A DNA stretch of 64,000 bases from Chryseobacterium cupriresistens. GTDB taxonomy: Bacteria; Bacteroidota; Bacteroidia; Flavobacteriales; Weeksellaceae. A model generated the notes under the pieces. That model was given only the letters and a program-made list of their open reading frames with translations. It was not told where the DNA came from and did no database searches. This document shows positions 9,113 to 17,550 of the stretch, one piece after another. The position numbers and the translations under genes were made by a program. Positions within the stretch are counted from its first letter, which is position 1. Each line of letters opens with the position of its first letter. The DNA is taken from contig NZ_JBKKJT010000007.1 of the NCBI RefSeq assembly GCF_046614675.1, forward strand, positions 62,001 through 126,000. Reading direction: 5' to 3'.

Positions 9113-9874
9113 ATGATTGATACACATACACATCTATACGCAGAAGAATTTGATGAAGACAGAAAAGAAGCTATTCAGAGAGCTTTAGATAAAGGAATTA
9201 CAGAATTCTACCTTCCGGCTATTGACTCAGGGTCTCATGAGAAAATGCTGCAGCTGGAAACAGAATATCCGGGGCAGATTTTTTCTATGATGGGATTACA
9301 TCCTTGTTATGTAAAACAGGAATCCTGGGAAAAAGAACTTGAAATCGTAAAAAATTATCTTGATCAAAGACATTTTCCTGCGATAGGAGAGATCGGAATA
9401 GATCTGTACTGGGATAAAACAACACTCGATATCCAGGTGAAAGCTTTCGAACAGCAGATCGACTGGGCCATAGAAAAAGACCTTCCGATTGTGATTCATA
9501 CAAGAGAAAGTTTTGACGAAACATTTGAGGTGCTGGAAAGAAAAAGACATCCTAAATTAAGAGGGATTTTCCATTGTTTTTCAGGGAATCTTGAACAGGC
9601 ACAACATGCCATTGATCTTAATTTTATCTTAGGAATCGGTGGAGTAGTCACTTTTAAAAATGGAAAAATAGATCAGTTTCTGAACGAAGTTCCATTGGAT
9701 AAAATTGTTCTGGAAACAGATTCTCCTTATCTCGCACCGGTTCCTCACAGAGGTAAAAGAAATGAAAGTTCTTATCTTGATCTGGTAGCCGGAAAACTGG
9801 TGAATATTTATGGAAAAGACTTTACAGAGATAGACCGTATCACAACAGAGAATGCAAAAAATCTTTTTAAGTAA
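9113..9874 (+). CDS. tatD: TatD family metal-dependent hydrolase (DNase)
   Basis: 253 aa, full length. Metal-site residues are visible in order: HTHL at the N-terminus (IDTHTHLYAEEFD), GEIGIDLYW, VIHTRES, GIFHCFSG and ETDSPYLAP, the TIM-barrel amidohydrolase signature of TatD. The family hydrolyses DNA from the 3' end and has been linked to DNA repair and D-aminoacyl-tRNA hydrolysis. Last gene of the operon. A large inverted repeat follows, then a convergent helicase gene. Confidence 0.93.
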   Translation: MIDTHTHLYAEEFDEDRKEAIQRALDKGITEFYLPAIDSGSHEKMLQLETEYPGQIFSMMGLHPCYVKQESWEKELEIVKNYLDQRHFPAIGEIGIDLYWDKTTLDIQVKAFEQQIDWAIEKDLPIVIHTRESFDETFEVLERKRHPKLRGIFHCFSGNLEQAQHAIDLNFILGIGGVVTFKNGKIDQFLNEVPLDKIVLETDSPYLAPVPHRGKRNESSYLDLVAGKLVNIYGKDFTEIDRITTENAKNLFK

Positions 9875-9879
9875 AGCGG

Positions 9880-9984
9880 CTGGAAGCTGGAAGACAGAAG
9901 CTGGAGGTTACTGTTAGTCTTATAATTTCTGGCAGTTATTGTTATAACCTCAATAACTTCCTTCTTCCAGCTCCCAGCTTCCAG
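9880..9984. repeat. Long imperfect inverted repeat between convergent genes
   Basis: CTGGAAGCTGGAAG (9880-9893) is complementary to CTTCCAGCTCCCAGCTTCCAG (9964-9984), with inner arms GAGGTTA and TAACCTC. The element is purine-rich on the left and pyrimidine-rich on the right. It may act as a transcription barrier between tatD and the helicase gene. Confidence 0.6.
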
Positions 9985-10059
9985 ACTCTATTAAAACCTG
10001 CAATTCTTCTACCGAATTCAGCCAGGTTAAGCAATATAAGCTTTAATAATAAGATAAAT

Positions 10060-10097
10060 AAACCCCTTTTCAACACTGAAAAGGGGTTTGTTTTTTA
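10060..10097. terminator. Bidirectional terminator between tatD and the RhlE-like gene
   Basis: Arms AAACCCCTTTTCA (10060-10072) and TGAAAAGGGGTTT (10077-10089), perfect, loop ACAC, followed by a T tract on the plus strand and preceded by A-rich DNA serving the minus strand. Confidence 0.8.
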
Positions 10098-11399
10098 TTT
10101 TTTTCTTGTGAAATTCTTATTCTTAGGTTTTTTAAAACCTACAGAAGCTCCCGCAGAAGGCTTTTTACGGTTATTATTAGACCTTGAATTATTACTGTTT
10201 TCTGTTTTGGGCTTTCCGCCGCCGGCAGGAACAGGTTTATTATTCGAATCCCTCTTCTGTGCCACCAGATCATCTGTATGGAACGGATGATCCTTGATCA
10301 CAGGAATTTTTTTGCCGATCAGCTTTTCTGTATTCTTTAAATTCAGAAGATCAAGTCCGTCTACAAAAGAAATAGAGGTTCCTTCAGCTCCGGCTCTTCC
10401 TGTTCTTCCGATTCTGTGTACATAGGTTTCAGAAACATCAGACAGTTCAAAATTGATTACGAACTTCAATTCATCAATATCAATTCCTCTGGCTGCAATA
10501 TCTGTCGCCACAAGAACCCTTGTTTTTCCGGATTTGAAATTGTTCAACGCATTTTGTCGTGCATTCTGAGATTTGTTACCGTGAATCGCTTCTGCAGAGA
10601 TATTATCTTTCTGAAGTTTTCTTGAAATCTTATCCGCGCCATGCTTCGTTCTGGCAAAAACCAGTACAGAATCTGAAATATCATTTTGAAGAATGTGAGA
10701 AAGCAAATTCAGTTTGTTATCTTTTTCTACAAAATATACAGATTGTTTGATGGTATCTGCTGTAGAAGAAACCGGAGTTACCTCCACTTTCACAGGATTA
10801 TTCAGGATAGAATTAGCCAGTTTCTGAATTTCAGCCGGCATTGTTGCCGAAAAGAATAAAGTCTGTCTCTTCTGAGGTAAAAGTTTAATAACTCTTTTTA
10901 CATCATGTACAAATCCCATATCCAGCATTCTGTCTGCTTCATCAAGAACAAAAATTTCAAGGTTTTTCAGGCTGATGATTCCCTGAGCAATAAAGTCCAG
11001 AAGTCTTCCTGGTGTTGCTACCAGAATATCAACCCCTTTTCTCAAAGCAGCTTCCTGATTTCCTTGTTTTACGCCTCCGAAAATAACAAGTTGTTTTAAC
11101 GGAAGATATTTACCGTAAGCATTAATGTTTTCCTCAATCTGAATGGCCAGTTCTCTGGTGGGGGTAAGGATTAAGGCTTTTATATGTTTATTGGGAATTT
11201 TATTTTTGGATAAATTCTGTAGGATAGGGATGGAAAAAGCGGCTGTTTTTCCTGTTCCTGTCTGCGCACAACCTAAAAAGTCTCTGCCTTCTAAAATATC
11301 AGGAATAGATCTTTCCTGGATAGGAGTCGGAGTCGTGTAGCCCTGCTCCTGGATTGCTTTTGCAATAGGTTCTATTAAGTTTAAGTCTGTAAAATTCAA
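10095..11399 (-). CDS. DEAD-box RNA helicase, RhlE-like
   Basis: 434 aa. Q motif (YTTPTPIQERSIP), Walker A AQTGTGKT at 45-52, DEAD box (LDEADRMLDMGF), SAT (FFSATMP), and HRIGRTGRAG. FxxLxLxxxxxxAIxxxGY-type start and the short core followed by a basic Asn/Lys/Gly tail (SRSNNNRKKPSAG...) are the RhlE subfamily pattern. These helicases assist rRNA maturation and cold growth. It is a paralogue of the helicase at 2.8 kb but lacks the DbpA-type domain. The leader contains a small hairpin that may attenuate expression. Confidence 0.93.
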   Translation of the reverse strand: MNFTDLNLIEPIAKAIQEQGYTTPTPIQERSIPDILEGRDFLGCAQTGTGKTAAFSIPILQNLSKNKIPNKHIKALILTPTRELAIQIEENINAYGKYLPLKQLVIFGGVKQGNQEAALRKGVDILVATPGRLLDFIAQGIISLKNLEIFVLDEADRMLDMGFVHDVKRVIKLLPQKRQTLFFSATMPAEIQKLANSILNNPVKVEVTPVSSTADTIKQSVYFVEKDNKLNLLSHILQNDISDSVLVFARTKHGADKISRKLQKDNISAEAIHGNKSQNARQNALNNFKSGKTRVLVATDIAARGIDIDELKFVINFELSDVSETYVHRIGRTGRAGAEGTSISFVDGLDLLNLKNTEKLIGKKIPVIKDHPFHTDDLVAQKRDSNNKPVPAGGGKPKTENSNNSRSNNNRKKPSAGASVGFKKPKNKNFTRKK

Positions 11400-11425
11400 A
11401 TGAATTATTTTAAAATTTAAATAAA

Positions 11426-11448
11426 AATTCCTTCAGTCTGAAAGAATT
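11426..11448 (-). promoter_or_regulatory. Leader hairpin with T-run upstream of the RhlE-like gene
   Basis: On the minus strand AATTCTTTCAG and CTGAAGGAATT pair with one G-U, and TTTTTATTT follows. It lies between the -7 element (11464-11457) and the ATG at 11399, so it could be a leader attenuator. Confidence 0.4.
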
Positions 11449-11456
11449 ACATTCTG

Positions 11457-11464
11457 CAAAGGTA
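11457..11464 (-). promoter_or_regulatory. -7 promoter element for the RhlE-like gene
   Basis: TACCTTTG on the minus strand matches TAnnTTTG, giving a leader of about 50 nt. Confidence 0.55.
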
Positions 11465-11518
11465 GTCTAAATATTTTTAAGTATCTTTTTCCACTTTTTT
11501 ATACTTATTGCCTATTGA

Positions 11519-11566
11519 AAAACAGAAATGGCCGCCCGAATGTGAGCCGCCATTTTTTTCTGTTAG
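11519..11566. terminator. Terminator after the PorT-like gene
   Basis: AACAGAAATGGCCGCC and GAGCCGCCATTTTTTTCTGTT form a long hairpin with internal mismatches. It lies 12 nt past the stop of the outer membrane barrel gene (minus strand). Confidence 0.6.
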
Positions 11567-11577
11567 ATATCTGCAGT

Positions 11578-12207
11578 TTATTTAAATCTATATCCTACGC
11601 CAGCCTGAAGAAATCCCATTTTAATGGGAACTGCATTGCTTTTATTCATTTCTATAAAATTGAAATTGTATCTGGCGTCAACAAAAAACTTTTGATTAAT
11701 CTTATATTCTGCACCCAGAAAAGGAAATAAATTCAAGGTTTTTAAAGATTCGTAATTGTGCGTTTCAGCCTCATCAAAAACAGTATTCATTTTTACTTTG
11801 GATGATATATTAAATCCTAAGTTCATCCCTACAGAAGCAGAAAGCTCCGGAACAATATAATATTTTACTGAAATGGGAACCTGTATCTGGTTGAATTTAT
11901 AATTAAAGTTCATGTTACCCATGTTTACCACTTCGTTGCCTACCAGCTCATACCAGGGATAAGCGTCTTTACCACCCAGTTGTGTATATAATACTTCAGC
12001 CTGCAAGCCAAATTTAGAGGACAAAGGTTGCTCGGCCAGGATTCCGGCGTAGAAATAAGATTTTGAATCGAGTTGTGTGTTAAAGAATTTCATGCTGGAT
12101 AAGGTATATCCTCCTTTTACTCCAAAGCTCATCGATTCGGAAGTTGTTTGTGCATTACTTATTGTTGATAAAACAAATGCCAGAGCGATAAAAATGTTCT
12201 TCTTCAT
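11578..12207 (-). CDS. Outer membrane beta-barrel protein, PorT family
   Basis: 209 aa. An N-terminal signal peptide (MKKNIFIALAFVLSTISNAQ) is followed by FGVKGGYTLSSMKF, GILAEQPLSSKFGLQAEVLYTQLGGK and a C-terminal ARYNFNFIEMN...GVGYRFK ending in an aromatic/Lys strand. This is the eight-stranded outer-membrane-beta-barrel (OMP_b-brl_2/PorT-like) pattern common in Bacteroidota. The name-giving PorT takes part in type IX secretion, but this broad family is mostly of unknown function, so no specific role is claimed. Its own promoter may be at about 12288-12280 (TATCTTTA). Confidence 0.82.
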   Translation of the reverse strand: MKKNIFIALAFVLSTISNAQTTSESMSFGVKGGYTLSSMKFFNTQLDSKSYFYAGILAEQPLSSKFGLQAEVLYTQLGGKDAYPWYELVGNEVVNMGNMNFNYKFNQIQVPISVKYYIVPELSASVGMNLGFNISSKVKMNTVFDEAETHNYESLKTLNLFPFLGAEYKINQKFFVDARYNFNFIEMNKSNAVPIKMGFLQAGVGYRFK

Positions 12208-12240
12208 GTTTTTTTGAATGGTTAATAGTTCTGTAAAATA

Positions 12241-12267
12241 ATAATTCCTCCCAAAAGAAGGAATTAT
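12241..12267. terminator. Terminator after the DUF6438 lipoprotein gene
   Basis: ATAATTCCTCC and AAGGAATTAT pair around CAAAAG, and on the minus strand the hairpin is followed by ATTTT. Confidence 0.55.
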
Positions 12268-12301
12268 TGCGGTAAAGATAGTTTAAATATTTTTATAAGG
12301 C

Positions 12302-12793
12302 TTATTTCACTTTAGTCCATTCCTGGTTTTTTCTCAGATTTTCAAAAAACTGGTACACTTCTGAGAGTTTCTCGCTTCCACGTTTTCCATAATCTTCCAC
12401 ATTTTTTGAAGTTCCGTCAGCAAATTTGATTCTTAAATAAGAGGTTGGAAGATCGGTGATATTGTGTTCGCCGTATTTATCATTTAATGCTTTTACATTT
12501 AATCCGTCGAGCAAGCTGATTAATTTATTGTAATCCTCTTCTTTAATGGTTCCTTTAAAAGTTCCTTCACGCGGCTTTGAAAACTCATCTTTTGAAGGTT
12601 TATCATTAAAATTAAAATGTTCCGCTTCAAAGACTGCAGTTCTGTCCGCATTGATGGTCATTTTAAAAACAGGACAAAATCCAAAACATGGAGTCGCCTC
12701 ATATTCAATGGCAGCATATTTTGAATTTACTTTTTGAGAGGTTGTACAGGATGTTAAAAATACAAATGCACAAATGGCTAGCAAATATTTCAT
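12302..12793 (-). CDS. DUF6438 domain lipoprotein
   Basis: 163 aa from the ATG at 12793. A longer frame to 12835 adds 14 residues with no role and would push the signal peptide inward. The signal peptide ends in a lipobox (FLTSC, Cys at about residue 15). The mature part starts with AAIEYEATPCFGFCPVFKMTI; the C-FGFCP-F block is typical of DUF6438 proteins, with two Cys close together. It is predicted to be an envelope lipoprotein. Function unknown. Upstream and downstream genes are separately terminated. Confidence 0.8.
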   Translation of the reverse strand: MKYLLAICAFVFLTSCTTSQKVNSKYAAIEYEATPCFGFCPVFKMTINADRTAVFEAEHFNFNDKPSKDEFSKPREGTFKGTIKEEDYNKLISLLDGLNVKALNDKYGEHNITDLPTSYLRIKFADGTSKNVEDYGKRGSEKLSEVYQFFENLRKNQEWTKVK

Positions 12794-12835
12794 AGTTTTT
12801 TTCAATTTCAGAGGATCTCCCAATAATTGTTCCAA

Positions 12836-13097
12836 AAGAGAAAATTTTCTTTTGTTTTTATGTTAAATCAGTTTAATTTTTATTGAACCATTAAGATTCG
12901 AATGAAGATATTAAGAACAAAGTCTCACTTCACGCTTAAAATCGGAATAATTGAACTTAATTTTACTTGATCTCGTAAACCCTTCTAATGGTTTAAAATA
13001 ATATTTAACAGAAGAAAATTCATTATAAAAAAACAGCCTTAGAGAAATCTGAGGCTGTTTTTTATGACGCAGTTTTTACAACTGATAAATCAATATT
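12836..13097. repeat. Intergenic region with a degenerate inverted repeat and an obgE terminator
   Basis: GAACCATTAAGATTCGAATG (from about 12883) and CTTCTAATGGTTT (to about 12996) are imperfect complements about 110 nt apart. A clean terminator hairpin AACAGCCTTAGA/TCTGAGGCTGTT lies at 13030-13061 and ends the minus-strand obgE operon. No gene seen. Confidence 0.55.
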
Positions 13098-14081
13098 TTA
13101 TCCGTGCAACTGTTTCCAGATCGCATCCTTAAGTTCCATGAGACCTTCTCCGGTAACACCTGAGAAGAACAGAGGCTGTTTGTTTTCCGGGAACTCTGCT
13201 GCAATTTCCTTTTTCAGTTCATCATCCAAAAGGTCAGATTTTGAAATGGAAATAATGAAATCTTTATCCAGAAGTTCAGGATTGTACTCCTTCAGTTCAT
13301 TTTCAAGAATCTTAAACTCATTGAAATGATCTTCAGAATCAGCCGGAATTAAGAATAAAAGGATAGAGTTTCTTTCGATATGTCTCAGGAATCTGTGTCC
13401 TAAACCTTTTCCTTCTGCTGCTCCTTCAATAATACCCGGAATATCAGCCATTACAAATGATTTGTAATTTCTGTAATCAACAATTCCGAGGTTAGGAGTC
13501 AGTGTCGTAAAGGCATAATTGGCAATTTTTGGTTTTGCCGCAGAAACAGATGCTAAAAGTGTAGATTTTCCGGCATTCGGAAACCCAACCAGACCTACAT
13601 CTGCCAAAATTTTAAGCTCGAAAACGATATACCCTTCTTCTCCCGGAAGACCTGGCTGTGCATATCTTGGGGTCTGATTCGTAGAAGACTTGAAGTGCTC
13701 GTTTCCTAACCCTCCTTTACCACCATGCATCAGGATGATTTCCTGTCCGTCTTCTAAAATTTCACCAATAATTTCGCCTTCTTCATTTTTGGCAATAGTT
13801 CCCACCGGAACCTCAATATAAACATCAGCTCCGTAGGCACCGGTAAGCTGGTTTTTTCCTCCGTTTTCACCACGTTCTGCTTTTACGTGACGGGTGTATC
13901 GGAGTGGAAGCAAAGTCCATTCATTGGCATTTCCTTTCATGATGATATGACCTCCACGACCTCCGTCGCCTCCGTCAGGACCACCTTTAGGAATATACTT
14001 TTCACGGCGAAGGTGGGCAGAACCAGCACCTCCGTGTCCGCTTTTACAATGGATCTTTACGTAATCTACAAAGTTAGACAT
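13098..14081 (-). CDS. obgE: GTPase ObgE/CgtA
   Basis: 327 aa. The N-terminal Obg domain (1 to about 158) is glycine-rich (GHGGAGSAHLRREKYIPKGG, GGDGGRGGHI). The G domain follows with G1 GFPNAGKSTLL, G3 DIPGI and G4-like SKSDLL. It binds the 50S subunit late in ribosome assembly and takes part in stringent control. There is no OCT domain, usual for Bacteroidota. Third gene of an hpt-adk-obgE run on the minus strand, 61 nt after adk. Confidence 0.96.
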   Translation of the reverse strand: MSNFVDYVKIHCKSGHGGAGSAHLRREKYIPKGGPDGGDGGRGGHIIMKGNANEWTLLPLRYTRHVKAERGENGGKNQLTGAYGADVYIEVPVGTIAKNEEGEIIGEILEDGQEIILMHGGKGGLGNEHFKSSTNQTPRYAQPGLPGEEGYIVFELKILADVGLVGFPNAGKSTLLASVSAAKPKIANYAFTTLTPNLGIVDYRNYKSFVMADIPGIIEGAAEGKGLGHRFLRHIERNSILLFLIPADSEDHFNEFKILENELKEYNPELLDKDFIISISKSDLLDDELKKEIAAEFPENKQPLFFSGVTGEGLMELKDAIWKQLHG

Positions 14082-14142
14082 ATAGTTTGTGTTGCGGGCT
14101 TCAGGCTACAGGACAAAATTTCTTATCCCTGCCATATCCCGA

Positions 14143-14721
14143 TTATTTAATTTTCTCTACCTCAGCGAAAAGTTTTTGGGAAATCTCATCAATTTCTCCA
14201 ACACCATTTACCTCTACATATTTTCCCTGCTTCTTATAAAGCTCGGCAACTTCTGCTGTTTTGGTATAATATTCTTTAATTCTGTTTTCGATGATCTCTA
14301 CATTGCTGTCGTCTGATCTTCCGCTGGTTTCACCTCTTTTCAGAAGTCTTTCCACCAAAATTTTGTCCTCTACCACCAATGAAAGACAGATATCAATCTC
14401 GTCATTCAGTACTTCTTTAACGATTGTTTCCAAAGCTTCTGTCTGTGCAGTTGTTCTTGGATATCCGTCAAAAATAAAACCGTTGGTATCAGTTGGTTTT
14501 TTGATCTCATCGATCAGCATATCTGTTGTTACCTGATCCGGAACCAATTCTCCCTTATCGATGTATGATTTAGCCAGTTTTCCAAGTTCAGTGTCATTTT
14601 TCATGTTGTATCTGAAAAGATCACCTGTTGAAACCTGTTTTAAATTGAATTTTTCGATCAGATTCTGAGCTTGTGTTCCTTTTCCACTTCCTGGAGGGCC
14701 GAACAGAACAATGTTTATCAT
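14143..14721 (-). CDS. adk: Adenylate kinase
   Basis: 192 aa. P-loop GPPGSGKGTQAQ at 8-19, then STGDLFR, FIFDGYPRTTAQTEAL and the LID region GETSGRSDD. It catalyses ATP + AMP to 2 ADP in the cytoplasm. The LID lacks the four-Cys zinc motif, i.e. the short form. It lies between hpt and obgE on the minus strand. Confidence 0.96.
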   Translation of the reverse strand: MINIVLFGPPGSGKGTQAQNLIEKFNLKQVSTGDLFRYNMKNDTELGKLAKSYIDKGELVPDQVTTDMLIDEIKKPTDTNGFIFDGYPRTTAQTEALETIVKEVLNDEIDICLSLVVEDKILVERLLKRGETSGRSDDSNVEIIENRIKEYYTKTAEVAELYKKQGKYVEVNGVGEIDEISQKLFAEVEKIK

Positions 14722-14734
14722 AATGTTGATTCGC

Positions 14735-14871
14735 TTTAGGCAATTGGCATTTTGCTTCTGGCTTTAGGCTTTTGGCGGTTTGCTCTTTGCTTTCAGCTTT
14801 TTTAAGTTATTATTAAATTTATTTCTTTATATAATTTTAAGCTAAAAGCTATCAGCTAATAGCCAACAGCG
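14735..14871. repeat. Degenerate intergenic inverted repeat between hpt and adk
   Basis: Left half has repeated GGCTTT/TTTGC units ending GCTTTCAGCTTTTTTAA. The right half TTAAGCTAAAAGCTATCAGC followed by TAATAGCCAACAGCG is an imperfect complement. It is inside an apparent operon, so it may trim or stabilise the transcript. Confidence 0.5.
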
Positions 14872-14872
14872 T

Positions 14873-15427
14873 TTAATGGTTGATTTGTCCGTCTTCCAGC
14901 TGATATAAATTCGGAAGGTTTCTACCCAATTCGTCATAATCCAGTCCATATCCAAGCACAAACTTGTTAGGAATTTCCTTTCCGATATAATCCAGTTTGA
15001 AATCTTTCTTGTAAATCTCCGGTTTCAGTAGGAAACTAGCCAGTTTTACAGATTTAGGACGTTGTGTTTCTTTGAAATATTTGAAAAGACTTTCAACGGT
15101 ATTTCCTGTATCTACAATATCTTCAACAAGAATAATATGACGGTCTCTTACATCTTTGGTAAGCTCCATTTTCTGATAAACGATCCCTGTAGACTCAGTT
15201 CCTACATAAGAACTCATTTGAATGAAGGCAATTTCGCATTCTCCCGGGTAATATTTTAAAAGATCTGAGAAGAACATCACCACCCCATTTAAAACCCCTA
15301 TGAAAACAGGAACTTCGTCCTTGTAATCTTCATAAATTCTTAACGCTGTCTCTTTTACAATTTCCTGAATTTCGGCATCCTTTAAATAAGGAACGAAAGT
15401 TTTGTCGTGAACTTTAATGCTTTCCAT
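14873..15427 (-). CDS. hpt: Hypoxanthine phosphoribosyltransferase
   Basis: 184 aa from the ATG at 15427. The frame is open to 15520, but the -7 promoter TAACTTTG (15453-15446) lies inside that extension, so the longer start would not be transcribed. The PRPP-binding loop VEDIVDTGNTVESL is clear, as are GVLNGVVMFFSDL and FVLGYGLDYDELGRNLP. It salvages hypoxanthine or guanine to IMP or GMP. First gene of the hpt-adk-obgE run. Confidence 0.94.
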   Translation of the reverse strand: MESIKVHDKTFVPYLKDAEIQEIVKETALRIYEDYKDEVPVFIGVLNGVVMFFSDLLKYYPGECEIAFIQMSSYVGTESTGIVYQKMELTKDVRDRHIILVEDIVDTGNTVESLFKYFKETQRPKSVKLASFLLKPEIYKKDFKLDYIGKEIPNKFVLGYGLDYDELGRNLPNLYQLEDGQINH

Positions 15428-15445
15428 AAAATTTTTAGTAGTTGG

Positions 15446-15453
15446 CAAAGTTA
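15446..15453 (-). promoter_or_regulatory. -7 promoter element for hpt
   Basis: TAACTTTG on the minus strand, 18 nt before the ATG at 15427. It decides the start codon. Confidence 0.65.
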
Positions 15454-15704
15454 CGGATTTTTGATTAAAATACTTTCCTGTTTTTGTCAGTTCGAAAGTT
15501 AAAAGGTATTGCAACAACAAAATTGAATATTACAGCGAAGTATGTTTAAATAGTAAGAATGATAAGATTTTTAATTAGATAGAATGATATAGCCTTAAAA
15601 AAAGGATTTTGAAAGGGATTAAAAGCAGGTGTTTGAAATAAGGAAGAAAAGGATAATGATAAATGTCCTGATTATTGATAAAAACAAATATTCAGAAAAA
15701 TGAG

Positions 15705-15712
15705 TATCTTTG
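15705..15712 (+). promoter_or_regulatory. -7 promoter element for the ABC-F gene
   Basis: TATCTTTG, followed by an unusually long leader of about 100 nt before the ATG at 15821. Confidence 0.6.
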
Positions 15713-15738
15713 TTCTTTCAAAACCCAAAAAAACAGAC

Positions 15739-15819
15739 ATGTAGGATATCATTTCTTTCAGACTCAATAAAACGGTAACAACAATGTTGCTGGTGTTCAA
15801 CCTTTATTAAGAAAGAAAT
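15739..15819 (+). promoter_or_regulatory. Structured leader of the ABC-F gene (candidate translation attenuator)
   Basis: ATTTCTTTC (15751-15759) is perfectly complementary to GAAAGAAAT (15811-15819), which ends 1 nt before the ABC-F start codon. Between them lie a GGTAACA/TGTTCAACC pairing and an 8-codon ORF. A minimal ATG-TAG start-stop pair is at 15739-15744. No terminator-type T-run is present, so control of translation is more likely than of transcription. Confidence 0.5.
15784..15810 (+). CDS. Putative 8-residue leader peptide MLLVFNLY
   Basis: ATG at 15784, TAA at 15808-15810, ending 10 nt before the ABC-F start. The start is preceded by an A-rich stretch (AACAACA), as usual for translated genes in this phylum. 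The stop is directly next to the 3' arm of a stem that would mask the ABC-F start, so a ribosome stalled here would open that stem. Antibiotic-responsive ABC-F genes in other phyla use this logic; here it is inference. Confidence 0.4.
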   Translation: MLLVFNLY

Positions 15820-15820
15820 C

Positions 15821-17410
15821 ATGATTTTACTGCAAAATATATCCTTTGGGTTTCCGGGAGGAAATCTTCTATTTAATCATATCAATTTAACAATACAGTA
15901 TCATACCAAATCTGCTCTGGTAGGGAGTAATGGAGTGGGAAAATCAACCCTGCTGAAAATAATCGCGGGAGAAATACAGCCTCTAAACGGCAATACCAAT
16001 ATCCAGGGTAATATCTTTTATGTACCGCAGATGTTTGGAAATTTAAATGATCTTACCATTGCAGAATGCCTGAGGATAGATCAGAAACTCCATGCTCTTC
16101 AAAAAATTACCAATGGTGAGGTGGACGAAATATATTTTGAAACGCTCAATGACGACTGGGATATTGAAGAAAGATGCCAGAATGCTTTGGAGCATTGGGG
16201 TCTCGAAAATTTTGAATTAACTCAAAAACTGGAAGACCTGAGCGGAGGACAGAAGACTAAAGTTTTTCTTGCTGGAATTCAGATCAACCAACCTGATATT
16301 ATCGTATTGGATGAACCGACCAATCACCTGGACAGGGAAGGAAGAAAACTCTTGTATGATCTTATTGACAAAACAGATGCAACAGTGGTTATCGTAAGCC
16401 ACGACCGTACTTTGCTCAATCTTGTGGATACCATATTTGAGTTAAGTAATCAGGGAATTGCAACTTATGGTGGAAACTATGACTTTTATGCCGAACAGAA
16501 AGAAGTGGAGGAGGAAGCATTGCAAAATGATATCCATTCCAAAGAGCGGGCTTTAAAAAAAGCAAAAGAAAAAGAACGGGAAACATTAGAACGAAAGCAA
16601 AAATTGGATGCGAGAGGTAAAGGCAAACAGGAAAAATCCGGAGTAGCAAGGATTATGATGAATACTCTTCGGAATAATGCGGAAAAAAATAGTTCAAAAC
16701 TGAAAAGTGTCCATGCTGAGAAAATAAGTGGTATCTCAGGTGATTTGAGAGATTTGCGTTCCTCGTTAAAGAATTTTGAGCAGATGAAAGTGAATTTTAA
16801 TGATTCCAATCTGCATTCAGGGAAGGTTTTGATTACAGCCGAAGATTTCAACTTCAGTTATGGAAAAGGAAAACTCTGGAAAGAAAATCTTAATCTTGAA
16901 ATCAGCAGTGGAGACAGAATTTCAATAAAAGGAGGAAACGGTTCAGGAAAAACGACGCTGATAAAACTTTTGTTAGGAAGTCTTCAGCCTTCGGAAGGGA
17001 GAATAAAAAAAGCAGATTTCAACAGTATTTACATTGATCAGGAATATTCTCTGATTGATAATGACTCAACGTTGTATGATTTTGTACAGACTTTCAATGA
17101 CAGTGCCATGCAGGAATCCGAAGTGAAAACATTACTGTCCAGATTTTTATTTTGGAAAGATACCTGGGACAAAAAATGTGGTATGCTGAGTGGAGGAGAG
17201 CGTTTACGGTTACTTCTCTGCGGGCTTTCCATCAGCAATAAAGCACCGGATATGATCATCCTTGATGAACCTACCAATAACCTTGATCTGCAGAATGTGG
17301 AAATTCTCACCCATTCTATCAAAGATTATCATGGAACCCTGTTGGTGATTTCCCACGATGAAGTTTTTCTGGGAGAGATTGGAACTGGTCAGGAATTAAT
17401 TCTGAATTGA
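15821..17410 (+). CDS. ABC-F family ATP-binding protein (two nucleotide-binding domains)
   Basis: 529 aa without membrane helices. Domain 1 has Walker A GSNGVGKSTLL (about 38-48), signature LSGGQKTKV and Walker B IIVLDEPTNHLD. A basic linker (about 230-300, EERALKKAKEKERETLERKQ-like) follows. Domain 2 has GGNGSGKTTLIKL, LSGGERLRLLL and MIILDEPTNNLD. ABC-F proteins act on the ribosome, some rescuing it from antibiotics, others as translation factors. The long linker and the leader with a short ORF fit a regulated ribosome-protection type, but homology to a proven resistance factor could not be tested. Confidence 0.9.
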   Translation: MILLQNISFGFPGGNLLFNHINLTIQYHTKSALVGSNGVGKSTLLKIIAGEIQPLNGNTNIQGNIFYVPQMFGNLNDLTIAECLRIDQKLHALQKITNGEVDEIYFETLNDDWDIEERCQNALEHWGLENFELTQKLEDLSGGQKTKVFLAGIQINQPDIIVLDEPTNHLDREGRKLLYDLIDKTDATVVIVSHDRTLLNLVDTIFELSNQGIATYGGNYDFYAEQKEVEEEALQNDIHSKERALKKAKEKERETLERKQKLDARGKGKQEKSGVARIMMNTLRNNAEKNSSKLKSVHAEKISGISGDLRDLRSSLKNFEQMKVNFNDSNLHSGKVLITAEDFNFSYGKGKLWKENLNLEISSGDRISIKGGNGSGKTTLIKLLLGSLQPSEGRIKKADFNSIYIDQEYSLIDNDSTLYDFVQTFNDSAMQESEVKTLLSRFLFWKDTWDKKCGMLSGGERLRLLLCGLSISNKAPDMIILDEPTNNLDLQNVEILTHSIKDYHGTLLVISHDEVFLGEIGTGQELILN

Positions 17411-17460
17411 TACCTGGGTTTCACAAATTATACAGAATCATTTTGATATTCAATAGAGAT

Positions 17461-17509
17461 GGGCTTTAGCCCGTCTATCAATAAGATTAGAATCCATCGG
17501 CTTTAGCCG
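17461..17509. repeat. Pair of short palindromic hairpins GGGCTTTAGCCC / CGGCTTTAGCCG
   Basis: GGGCTTTAGCCC at 17461-17472 and CGGCTTTAGCCG at 17498-17509 share the core GGCTTTAGCC and are 25 nt apart, in the gap between convergent genes. Confidence 0.65.
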
Positions 17510-17521
17510 AAACTTATACAG

Positions 17522-17550
17522 AAATTCCAGATAATTGTTATCTGGAATTT
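17522..17550. terminator. Convergent terminator hairpin
   Basis: AAATTCCAGATAA and TTATCTGGAATTT pair perfectly with a TTG loop. T-run on the plus side, A-run mirror for the minus side. Confidence 0.75.
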
